Shown piece by piece: positions 1 to 7,869 of a stretch of 33,342 nt of DNA (position 1 is the first letter of the stretch; each line of letters opens with the position of its first letter). The stretch spans positions 1 through 33,342 of the forward strand of contig NZ_JACLAU010000035.1 in the NCBI RefSeq assembly GCF_014230305.1, written 5' to 3'. The stretch is from Novosphingobium aerophilum (GTDB lineage Bacteria; Pseudomonadota; Alphaproteobacteria; Sphingomonadales; Sphingomonadaceae). The notes beneath the pieces were generated by a model. That model was not told the DNA's origin. It did no database searches and saw only the letters and a program-made list of their open reading frames with translations. A program made the translations under genes and the position numbers.

Positions 1-126
1 GCAGCTACGCCCAGCAGTCTGCGGGCCAGTGCCATGGCGTCCTTGTGGGTTGAACTGGCAAGTAGACCGTAATGCCGGATACGGTGGAAGCCGCGCGGCA
101 GGACGTGGATCAGGAAGCGACGGATG
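1..126 (-). mobile_element. IS91-family transposase remnant (partial, cut by the window edge)
   Basis: Reading the minus strand from about 126 down to 1 gives an uninterrupted peptide containing RRFLIHVLPRGFHRIRHYG, followed by LLASSTHKDAMALARRLLG. This is the characteristic C-terminal part of the Y2 transposases of the IS91/IS801 family. The frame runs out of the window at position 1, so the C-terminal end is not seen. On the other side the similarity stops abruptly at about 126, where S41 peptidase sequence begins on the opposite strand, so the piece has lost its N-terminal part and cannot be functional by itself. The family call rests on recognising the motif; no database comparison was made. 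Confidence 0.8.
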
Positions 127-731
127 ACCTGCGCGAGAATGGCGGCGGATCGAACGACGCCTCGCTGGCGTTGATCGATGCGCTGACGGATCGGCCCTAC
201 ACCTACCAGCGGGCGATGCGATATCGGTCCGTGCGCTATGGCAATCTGCCCCGTTACATTTCGACCTGGGGCGACCAGGAGGCGTTGTTCAACCCGCCGC
301 TCGATCGCTTCACCCAGAACGCAAACGGGTGGTTCGAACTGCGCCCGGAGCAGGCCCCCGAGGAGCTCATGCCGCGGCAGCCAGCCGCGGAGCGCTTTGA
401 CGGGCCGGTCGCCGTCCTGTCCAGCCCGGCCAACGCCTCCGGGGCGACCATGGTCATTGCCAAGCTGCGGGACATGGGCCGCGCCATCGTGATGGGTGCG
501 CCGAGTGGCGGCAGTGCCGATGGGCCGACCGCAGGGACGATTTTCAACGTCAAGCTGCCCAACAGCGGGATCGCGGTGCGCGTGCCGGTGGTCTTCAACC
601 AGATGGCGGTCAGCCACTTTGACCGGGACGGGGGGATCACCCCGGATATCCCGATCGCCGTCACGGTGGCGGATTATCGCGCCGGCCGCGACCGTGTCCT
701 GGAACGGGCCGTCGCCCGGTTCTCCCGGTAA
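126..731 (+). pseudogene. S41-family peptidase, 5'-truncated remnant
   Basis: The frame ending at 731 carries the C-terminal half of an S41 (C-terminal processing/tricorn-like) peptidase: DLRENGGGSND near the start, then GPVAVLSSPANASGATM, whose Ser lies where the S41 catalytic Ser usually is, GAPSGGS and the closing FDRDGGITPDIPI segment. Everything upstream of DLRENGG is missing; instead, bases 1-126 are antisense to an IS91-type transposase fragment. An ATG at 72 opens the same frame, but its first 18 codons only translate the transposase antisense, and a stop lies at 63-65. The N-terminal and PDZ-like parts of the family are therefore absent. Most likely a dead gene cut by IS91 activity; a short expressed chimeric protein cannot be excluded. 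Confidence 0.75.
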
Positions 732-772
732 GCTATCCCGACTGCCGCCTGCCACGAAAGGAAGGACCTGGA

Positions 773-1717
773 ATGACCTCGAACAGCTTCTGTGCTCGTC
801 TCGGTTGCGGGGCGGCAGCACTCGCGCTTTCGGCGTTTTCGGTCGGTGCCGCAAGGGCCGAGCCCGGTCCGCCGCCCCCGCGACCGGCCCCCCGGCTCGA
901 GGGAGCGGTCGCGCCGCAAACGCCTGGCGTTCCGATCATCGATGGCCACGCGCACATCCGCCTGGGTGATGGCGACGCGATTGTCCCGACGCAGCCCATC
1001 GGAACCCAGGCCCTGCGCGCGATCGATGAGCGTGCAGGCGTGACCCGCAGCGCGCTGATCGTGATCGCCGGCGGCGGGCCGGAGGCCACGCAGCGCAAGA
1101 ACGACGGGGTCATCGCAGCGGCGGCGGCCGATCCCGGGCACTTCTTTCCGATCGCTTCGGTCCACCCGGCGGATGGCGATGCCGCTCTGTCCGAGCTCAA
1201 CCGCGTGGCGGCCCGCGGGGTACGCATCATCAAGCTGCATCCGTCGAGCCAGGAGTTCGATGTCGCCGATCCTGCCGTTGCCAGGATCACCGCACACTGC
1301 GGCAAGCTGGGCATGACGGTGCTGTTCGATTCCTACGATCCGTTCGACCCCGGCCAGATCGGCAAATTCGTCAAGTTGACCATGAGCCAGCCTGGCACCC
1401 GCTTCATCCTGGCGCACCTCGGCTTCACCCGGTTCCGCGAACTGGGCGCGTTTGCCTTGCTGCGCAAGCTTGGCGCCCCGGCCAACGTGTGGTTCGATGT
1501 CTCGGCCGTCGCGGTCTTCTATGCGGACAATCCCGCGCGCGAGGAACTGGCCGCGACGATGCGGTCCATTGGCATGGACCGGATGATCTTCGGATCGGAT
1601 TGGCCCGTCGACGACCCGCAGGTCACCTTGCGCGCGGTCCGGAGCCTCGGCCTGACGGCCGGCGAAGAGCGCCTGCTGTTGCACGACAACATGGCCAAGC
1701 TGATCGGCACGGATTGA
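773..1717 (+). CDS. Exported amidohydrolase-family (amidohydrolase_2-like) metal-dependent hydrolase
   Basis: The 314-residue product starts with a signal peptide (cleavage probably after AARA at residue 29) and a Pro-rich spacer, followed by a TIM-barrel amidohydrolase domain. Metal-site motifs are visible: DGHAHI (His59 and His61), KLHP (Lys154, His156), LAHLG (His215) and FGSDWP (Asp276). This is the pattern of the amidohydrolase_2 group of predicted decarboxylases/hydrolases; the substrate is unknown, and the signal peptide suggests a periplasmic location. The ATG at 773 is supported by AAGGAAGG eight to fifteen bases upstream. It lies 41 bases after the S41 remnant in the same direction and faces the TonB-dependent receptor gene. 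A link with receptor-mediated uptake is only a guess from proximity. Confidence 0.8.
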   Translation: MTSNSFCARLGCGAAALALSAFSVGAARAEPGPPPPRPAPRLEGAVAPQTPGVPIIDGHAHIRLGDGDAIVPTQPIGTQALRAIDERAGVTRSALIVIAGGGPEATQRKNDGVIAAAAADPGHFFPIASVHPADGDAALSELNRVAARGVRIIKLHPSSQEFDVADPAVARITAHCGKLGMTVLFDSYDPFDPGQIGKFVKLTMSQPGTRFILAHLGFTRFRELGAFALLRKLGAPANVWFDVSAVAVFYADNPAREELAATMRSIGMDRMIFGSDWPVDDPQVTLRAVRSLGLTAGEERLLLHDNMAKLIGTD

Positions 1718-1925
1718 ACGCGTCCGGACAAATCCGGGGTTCGGGCCGTCTTGGTGAGCAACCCGCGCCGGACCCTATCGGGCTCCGGCGGCAGGCTGTT
1801 GCATGCTGGCTATCGTGACGAAGGTCTTGCGATCATCGCTCCGAGCGGCCTGGGCCAAAGATTCCGTCAACCTTGTCGCCAGGCCGAGTCCGAGTCGGGT
1901 CGACCGTCCCTCGGGTTGAGCGCAA

Positions 1926-1950
1926 GAGGCGGACCGGCCCGGTCCGCCTC
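1926..1950. terminator. Bidirectional hairpin between convergent amidohydrolase and TonB receptor genes
   Basis: GAGGCGGACCGG and CCGGTCCGCCTC form 12-base perfectly complementary arms with almost no spacer (in practice a loop of about five bases). The hairpin sits between the amidohydrolase stop (1717) and the receptor stop (1972), where both transcripts should end. The T-tract is short on either side (CCGTTTGG on the plus strand), so Rho-independent function is likely but not certain. Confidence 0.65.
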
Positions 1951-1971
1951 TCCGTTTGGCTGTCAGCCCGT

Positions 1972-4332
1972 TCAGAAGTCGAAGCTCAACCGCACGCCAT
2001 AGGTCCGCGGCGGCGAGAACTGCCAGTTGTAGATGTCGTCCGGGCCTGCAACCGTGAACCCGGCATAGGTCAGGGGCCGGCTGTTTTCGATGTTGCGGAC
2101 AAAGCCCTGCAGGTTCCAGCGCTTGTTTTCCGGGGTCCAGGTCAACGACAGATCGGTCTGGGTGAAGGCCGTCTGCCGGGAGTCCCGATAGTTGAACACG
2201 TCGCCGAAGTACGAGCTCTTGAACGTCGAGAAGACGCTGGCGGTGAGGCTGCCCGCGGTGCCCAGCGGGATCACCTTGTCGTAGCCCAGCGTGATCGTCC
2301 AGGTCGGGGTCATGGGCGGGGTGTTGCCCGCCAGATCGGGCTGGGTGATCACGCCGGGAGATGTCTCGAGGTTGCCCACGGTCAGCTCGCCGTTGCCGCC
2401 GCCCGGCCGACACCCGGTTCCCGCCACGCAGAACACCGGGATCGCGGTCAGGAGCTGCTTGTATTCGGCGTTCAGGTAGTTGACCGTGGCTGAGAAGGTG
2501 TCGTTATCCGACAACGCGATCCGCGCTTCCGCTTCCACGCCCCAGATCACCGCCTTGCCGGCGTTGAAGATCTGCGATCCCTTGGTCGTGTCGAGCAGGA
2601 CGCCCACCTGAAGATCGCGGTAATCGTAGTAGAACCCGGCGAGGTTGAAGGTGTGCTGGGCGGTCTCGCCGAATGACTTCTTGAGCCCCGCTTCATAGGC
2701 GGTGTTGGTTTCCGGAGCGTACTGGCCCACCGAGTCGAACCCGCCCGCCTTGAACCCGGTCGAAACCTTGCCGTAGATCAGCGTGTCCGGATCGGGCTTG
2801 TAATTGATCCCGGCCAGCCAGGTCAGCTTGTCCGCATTCGAACCCAGGCTCAGGTTTCTGAGCGGCGTTCCCGGGTTGGCCGGCCGGACCGACCCGGTGT
2901 TGAACAGGGGGTTGGTGGGGTTGGCAATGGCGCCGCCATAGTCGCGATAGCGCGCGGTGCGCTTGTCATCGGTGTAGCGCAGGCCGCCGACCAGGGTGAC
3001 CTTGTCGCTGAGCTTCACGTCGGTCTGCCCGAACAGGGCCCAGCTGCGCGAACTGACCGAACGCTGGAAGTAATTGACGTAGCCCCCGTTGGCCCCGAGC
3101 AGGAAGGGCGGCGGCGGCGACCGGTAGAGCCCGCGTTCGACCTCCAGCTTCTCGTTGAAGTAGAACCCGCCGGCCTGCCAGACCAACAGGTCGCTCTCTC
3201 CGTTCAGGCGCACCTCGTGGCTGTTGGTCTTGATCGTGTCGATGTAGGTGTTGAACCGGTAGCCGGGCGACAGCGGCACGGCCGAACCGCGGTCCGTCTC
3301 GCGATAGCCGCCGATGTAGGTCAGCGTGGCACCGCCGAAATCATAAGCGATCGAGCCGCGCGCCGCGGTGGAGTTCTGGGTGTTGTTGCCCACCCCGGTG
3401 GTTGGCGCATCATAGACACTGCGGTTGACCCTCGCCAGGTTGGTGGTGTTCACCGGGATGCACTGCGTGCCGGGCACGGCCGGTGCAATCTCGACAAATC
3501 CGGGGTTGGCCGCGCAACCTGCGCCCGGAGAATTCCCGGGGGCGTTGAAGTTGAAGAAGGCTTGCGCCGGGACGCGCAGGTCCTGCTCGACCCGTTCCAC
3601 CGCCGCGTTGATCTTGAGGCCGGCGGCCGGTTCGAGACGCAAGCTGACGCGGCCACCCCAGGTGTTGTCGTCACCGCTGCGCAGGTTGACGTTGGGATGG
3701 AAATTGTACCCGTCGCGCTTGGAATAGATGCCCACCGCGCGAATGCCGCCGATATCTCCCAACGGCACGGTCAGGCCGCCCTCGGCGAGAACATGGTTGA
3801 AGTTGCCGTAGCTGACACTGCCGTTGGCGGCGAGGGCGCTGCCCGGTTTGCGCGTGATGAAGTTGACTGCGCCGCCGGTCGCGTTCCGGCCATACAAGGT
3901 GCCTTGCGGGCCACGCAGCACTTCGACCCGATCAAGGTCGAACAGCGCGGCGTTGAGCACCGTCGGCCGGTTGATGTACTCGCCGTCGATGTTGATGGCG
4001 ATCGCCTGGTCCTGCGCTTCGTCGTTGCTGTTGCTGCCGACGCCGCGGACGGTGACCCGGGTCTGCACCGTGTCGTTGACGATCTGCAGCACCGGCGCCA
4101 CGCGCTGGAGCGTCAGGAGGTCGGTCACGCCGGCTGACTTCAGCTCATTTCCCCCGATCACACTGATCGCGATCGGCACATCCTGCACGTTCTGGCTGCG
4201 GTTCTGCGCCGTCACGATGATGACATTTTCGTCCGCCGTCTCACCGGCCTCGCTTTGCGCCATCGCGGGGTTCAGCGGCACCAGGCCTGCGGCACCGCAC
4301 AGCAGAATGGTCTTGATGCAGAACAGCCTCAT
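1972..4332 (-). CDS. TonB-dependent outer-membrane receptor
   Basis: Typical TonB-dependent receptor. The signal peptide ends near NPAMAQ. A TonB-box-like IIVTAQNRSQNVQDVP segment precedes the plug domain, which shows the motifs RVEVLRGPQGTLYGRNATGG and GAVNFITRKP. A long beta-barrel follows and ends in LSFDF with the terminal Phe needed for outer-membrane assembly. At about 786 residues it has normal family length. Two ATGs are possible: the one at 4341 directly abuts the GGAGG, whereas the one at 4332 (MRLFCIK) has nine bases of spacing and gives a better signal peptide, so 4332 is chosen. The sphingomonad type of receptor usually takes up Fe-complexes, sugars or aromatic compounds; the ligand cannot be told here. 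Confidence 0.93.
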   Translation of the reverse strand: MRLFCIKTILLCGAAGLVPLNPAMAQSEAGETADENVIIVTAQNRSQNVQDVPIAISVIGGNELKSAGVTDLLTLQRVAPVLQIVNDTVQTRVTVRGVGSNSNDEAQDQAIAINIDGEYINRPTVLNAALFDLDRVEVLRGPQGTLYGRNATGGAVNFITRKPGSALAANGSVSYGNFNHVLAEGGLTVPLGDIGGIRAVGIYSKRDGYNFHPNVNLRSGDDNTWGGRVSLRLEPAAGLKINAAVERVEQDLRVPAQAFFNFNAPGNSPGAGCAANPGFVEIAPAVPGTQCIPVNTTNLARVNRSVYDAPTTGVGNNTQNSTAARGSIAYDFGGATLTYIGGYRETDRGSAVPLSPGYRFNTYIDTIKTNSHEVRLNGESDLLVWQAGGFYFNEKLEVERGLYRSPPPPFLLGANGGYVNYFQRSVSSRSWALFGQTDVKLSDKVTLVGGLRYTDDKRTARYRDYGGAIANPTNPLFNTGSVRPANPGTPLRNLSLGSNADKLTWLAGINYKPDPDTLIYGKVSTGFKAGGFDSVGQYAPETNTAYEAGLKKSFGETAQHTFNLAGFYYDYRDLQVGVLLDTTKGSQIFNAGKAVIWGVEAEARIALSDNDTFSATVNYLNAEYKQLLTAIPVFCVAGTGCRPGGGNGELTVGNLETSPGVITQPDLAGNTPPMTPTWTITLGYDKVIPLGTAGSLTASVFSTFKSSYFGDVFNYRDSRQTAFTQTDLSLTWTPENKRWNLQGFVRNIENSRPLTYAGFTVAGPDDIYNWQFSPPRTYGVRLSFDF

Positions 4333-4341
4333 TGGCCTCAT

Positions 4342-4650
4342 CCTCCCTGGAACATTATGATTTGGTTCGTTTTTTCACGAACACACGAATTAGAATAGCT
4401 GTTTTATTTGCAAGAAGGTTTGCCTCTCTGTTTAGAAATGTTGCTGACGTGGCAGGGGGCAGTGCTGCGGCCATCGCAGGCACCGCAAACCGGGGCCCTA
4501 GCCGTGCCAGGACCTTCGTTGCGCGGGGGTCCCGATGGGCCCGAGATGGCCGCAGCGATGGGGTCCGCCTGGCAGCCCCGGAACGGGCATCTGCAGCATT
4601 GACGCGACCCGGGATTCATTACACACGATTGGCCGGAAAGGGGTCGTTGG
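4342..4650. other. Divergent intergenic region between TonB receptor and caspase cassette
   Basis: About 310 bases hold no gene that I can support. The part next to the receptor (4350-4430) is markedly AT-richer than its surroundings and should contain the receptor's promoter on the minus strand. The remainder (4440-4650) is GC-rich and has no recognisable product on either strand. GGAAAGGGG at 4635-4643 is the probable ribosome binding site of the TTG-started gene at 4651. Confidence 0.6.
4365..4382. promoter_or_regulatory. Inverted repeat in the TonB receptor leader
   Basis: GTTCGT and ACGAAC are 6-base inverted arms around TTTTTC, 33-50 bases upstream of the receptor start at 4332. A further CACACGAA half repeats the arm just beyond it. 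It lies in the AT-rich promoter/leader region and may be an operator, or a small hairpin in the 5' leader. No regulator can be named. Confidence 0.35.
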
Positions 4651-7600
4651 TTGCCGGGAGCCCTCCTTCGGTTGACGGGCTGGCCGCGCGCCAGATGCCG
4701 GGACTGGGCCTGCCTGGCCCTCGCTTGGCTCATGGCAGGCTCACCGGCTCTGGCGCAGGGCGAGGCCCCCGCTGCCCCGCCTCCGGAACGCATCCGGCAA
4801 GACGGCGCCGTTCGCGCCCGGATCGTGTTGCAGCAAGGGTCCGCGGGTGGTCCCTTTGCCGCCTGGAGCCGGGATGACCGCTTCATCGCAGTCTATCAGG
4901 GGCTGACGAACAGCGTGCAGGTCTGGTCGTCCCAAAGCGGGGACCTGGTCAACGAGATCGCCCTGCCGCAGCTGGACCCCAAGGGACTGCTGGAGGTCTG
5001 GCAGTTCATCCTGTCACCCGACAACCACGTGACCATCGACGCCAACCTGCGCGAGGTCGACCTGGGGCTGTGCACCCCGCTGACACTCAAGGTCGCGCTG
5101 GCCCGTCCCGGTCAATGGCAGGTCGAGCGGGGCGAGTCCGGCGGACCTTGCCTCAAGGGAGGTGTCCCGCCCGCCGAGATCCGCTCGCACAGCGGGCGGC
5201 TCTACTACCTGCCCGAGGTGCCCGCACGGCTGATGGATCGGCACGACGAGACCGTCATGTGGCTGGGCAAGCCCGCAGCGAAGACGACCTTCGGCGCGGC
5301 CCTGGCCCCCGACGGCAAGCGCCTGGCCATGATCACCTCGCCGCCCGCCGAGGATGCCGAGCGGCACAACACCCTGGCCGTCCTGGACCTGACCACCGGC
5401 CAGCGGCTCACCGATATCGCGGTGCCCGATGGTTATGTCCGGGTCCGCTGGCTGGACGATGACCGGATCCTGTTCCCCGCCGTGGTGCCGGGAGGCCGCT
5501 ATGGCGAGAGATCGACGAAGCCCCCGGCATCACTGATCCTCTCGATGCGCAGCGGCGAAGTGCGCGAGGTCGGCGCCCGCTGCTTCACCCTGGCCTTGCC
5601 AGACGGCACGCTGGTCGCAGCGGGGCTGGGTCACTGCACGCCCGACGGCCCGGCGGGCCAGGGGCTGGAGCGCTTCGATCCGGCGAGGGGGTGGCAACCC
5701 CTTGGCCCGCCCGATCTCGGCGCGGTCCTGATCGACCAGATGGTCGCCGCGCCCGATGGGCGGACCCTGGCCATGGTCGTGCATGGCCGCCGATCGGACC
5801 GCGCCGGCGAAACCGTCGCATCGCTCCGCGCGGTCGATGCGCAAACCGGGGCCCTGCTGGCCGAGGTTGACCTGCCATCGGCCGCGACACCATTGACCCT
5901 GGCGTTCACGCCGGACGGCAAGGCGGTGGGGGTACGGCTGGACCTGGTGAGCTACCGCTGGGATCTGAGCCCCCGTCCCCCGATCGAGCTCGGGGAGACG
6001 GTCGCCCCCGCCACTCCGCTGGCGCAGGCGACCGTCAGCCGGGACGGGAACTCATGGTACGAACGCTATGCCGACCTGACCACGGAGATCGGGAATCTCG
6101 AGCCGGAGAACGGCCCCATCGTGGCCGTCAGCGCGGAGGGCGGACAGCGCGAGGCGCGGGTGCTGTTCGACAATGTGCGCGACGAAGGGGCGATACCCGA
6201 CAGCGAACTGCGCTGGGTCGTGACCGGCGGCGAAGGGCTGGTGCTGTGGAAGCCGCGCCGCAACGGCATCTTCGGCGAGGCTGAGGTGGTCCGCACCTAC
6301 CTGTTTCCGCGGGGGGGAATCTTCTCGCTGACCCCGGAGGGACGCTACGACACCAACCTTGGGGCGGACGCGGCGGAACTGCGCTGGCTGGTGTCCGACG
6401 CCCCCTTGCAGTCGCTGGGCGCCTCGACCTTCATGCGCACGTTCTTCGAGCCCCGCCTGGTCGGCCGGCTGCTCTCGTGCGAGCGTACCGCCACCTGCGC
6501 GGCGGCGTTCCGCCCAGTGGGCAAGCTGGCCGATCTCAACCGCGCCCTGCCGCGGGTGACCATCGCCCGAATCGGCCCCGGCCCGGGCCCCAACCAGGCC
6601 CTGGTGGATGTCGAAGTCCGTCCCGGGATCCTGCCCGATGCACCCAACGGCAAGCGGTTCAGCCCAGCCTATGACCTGCGCCTGTTCCGCGCCGGCAGCC
6701 TGGTCGCGCAATGGCCGGGAGAACAGGACGGCGCAGAGAATGCCGACATCGCCCAATGGCGCGCGAGCAATCGCCTCGTGCCCGGCCGCGACGGAGTGGT
6801 CCGCAAGCGCTTTCTGGTGGCCCTGCCGGCGAAGACCGACGTTATCGAGTTCTCCGCCTATGCCTTCAACGAGGATCGGGTCAAAAGTGGCACGACGTCC
6901 GAGCCGTACAGTCCCCGCGGCACCGTGGCGCGGCCCGGCCGCGTATTCGTCGTCGCGCTCGGCGTCGACAACTACACCGAGAAGCGGCTGCAGCTGCACT
7001 ATGCCGCGGCCGATGCGACCCTGCTGGGCGCGCGGCTGGCCAAGCTGCCGGATGGCGCCGCACCGCGGGTCCTGGTGGTCGCCGACGATGGCCGGCCCGG
7101 TGGCCCGCGCCTGACCAAGCAAGCCAGCTACGACATCTTCTCGATCCTGGCTGGTGCGCCGCGTGGACCGGCCCTGGCCCGGCTGGCCGCATTGGGCATC
7201 GACGCGGCGATGCTCGAACGCGCCACCCCGGATGACACGGTCCTCATCACCTTTTCCGGGCACGGCTGGGCGGATCGGCAGGGCGCGTTCTACCTGCTCC
7301 CGGCCGACGCGCAATGGCCGGACGAAACGGCCTCGCCCGTGCTGCCGACCCTGGTGTCCGCCGCCGAGATGGCCAGACAACTGCGGCGGATCGACGCCGG
7401 CGAACTCGCCCTGATCATCGATGCCTGCCACTCCGCGGCCAGCGTGGATGCCAACGGGTTCCGGGCCGGGCCCATGGGCGACGCCGGCCTCGGGCAGCTG
7501 GCCTTCGACAAGCAGATGCGGATCCTCGCCGCCACCCAGAGCGACGATGTGGCGCGAGAATCCGACCGGCTGGGCCAGGGTCTGCTCACCTATGCCCTGG

Positions 7601-7869
7601 CGCGCGAAGGCATCATGGACATCGGCGGGAAGGCCGATGAGGACGGAAACGCCACCATCACGCTGGACGAATGGCTGCGATATGGCGTCAATCGGCTGCC
7701 GGCGCTCAGCCGCGACCCCACGCTGGTGAAGCCGGCCGAAACCCCCGGGAAGGCACGCGGGGTGGTGTTTCTCTCCCAGTCGGCCGCCGCCCGCCGCGTG
7801 CAGGAACCCGCGCTGTTCGACTTCACCAACCGAAAGAGCGAACTTGTCATCCGCAAGGTGCCGCGGTGA
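4651..7869 (+). CDS. Exported caspase-family (peptidase C14) protein with propeller-like N-terminal region
   Basis: The product has 1072 residues. A TTG start at 4651 is preceded by GGAAAGGGG with seven bases of spacing and yields a signal peptide ending ALAQ near residue 36. Residues about 45-560 hold repeated WD40-like strands (WSRDDRFIAVY, LAPDGKRLAMI, AAPDGRTLAMV, FTPDGKAVGV), suggesting a beta-propeller. Residues about 760-1060 are a caspase domain: VVALGVDNY, then TFSGHG (His871) and IIDACHS (Cys926), an intact His-Cys dyad, and a DEDGNATITLDEW acidic segment near the end. It is the first gene of a packed run with another caspase, a trypsin and a TIR protein; its TGA overlaps the next GTG. 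The propeller probably senses or scaffolds and the caspase cuts, in the periplasm; the target is unknown. Confidence 0.88.
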   Translation: MPGALLRLTGWPRARCRDWACLALAWLMAGSPALAQGEAPAAPPPERIRQDGAVRARIVLQQGSAGGPFAAWSRDDRFIAVYQGLTNSVQVWSSQSGDLVNEIALPQLDPKGLLEVWQFILSPDNHVTIDANLREVDLGLCTPLTLKVALARPGQWQVERGESGGPCLKGGVPPAEIRSHSGRLYYLPEVPARLMDRHDETVMWLGKPAAKTTFGAALAPDGKRLAMITSPPAEDAERHNTLAVLDLTTGQRLTDIAVPDGYVRVRWLDDDRILFPAVVPGGRYGERSTKPPASLILSMRSGEVREVGARCFTLALPDGTLVAAGLGHCTPDGPAGQGLERFDPARGWQPLGPPDLGAVLIDQMVAAPDGRTLAMVVHGRRSDRAGETVASLRAVDAQTGALLAEVDLPSAATPLTLAFTPDGKAVGVRLDLVSYRWDLSPRPPIELGETVAPATPLAQATVSRDGNSWYERYADLTTEIGNLEPENGPIVAVSAEGGQREARVLFDNVRDEGAIPDSELRWVVTGGEGLVLWKPRRNGIFGEAEVVRTYLFPRGGIFSLTPEGRYDTNLGADAAELRWLVSDAPLQSLGASTFMRTFFEPRLVGRLLSCERTATCAAAFRPVGKLADLNRALPRVTIARIGPGPGPNQALVDVEVRPGILPDAPNGKRFSPAYDLRLFRAGSLVAQWPGEQDGAENADIAQWRASNRLVPGRDGVVRKRFLVALPAKTDVIEFSAYAFNEDRVKSGTTSEPYSPRGTVARPGRVFVVALGVDNYTEKRLQLHYAAADATLLGARLAKLPDGAAPRVLVVADDGRPGGPRLTKQASYDIFSILAGAPRGPALARLAALGIDAAMLERATPDDTVLITFSGHGWADRQGAFYLLPADAQWPDETASPVLPTLVSAAEMARQLRRIDAGELALIIDACHSAASVDANGFRAGPMGDAGLGQLAFDKQMRILAATQSDDVARESDRLGQGLLTYALAREGIMDIGGKADEDGNATITLDEWLRYGVNRLPALSRDPTLVKPAETPGKARGVVFLSQSAAARRVQEPALFDFTNRKSELVIRKVPR

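Noticed and set aside
72..731. A complete 219-residue S41 protease starting at 72
   Set aside because: Its first codons are antisense to an IS91 transposase, and the N-terminal part of the family is missing.
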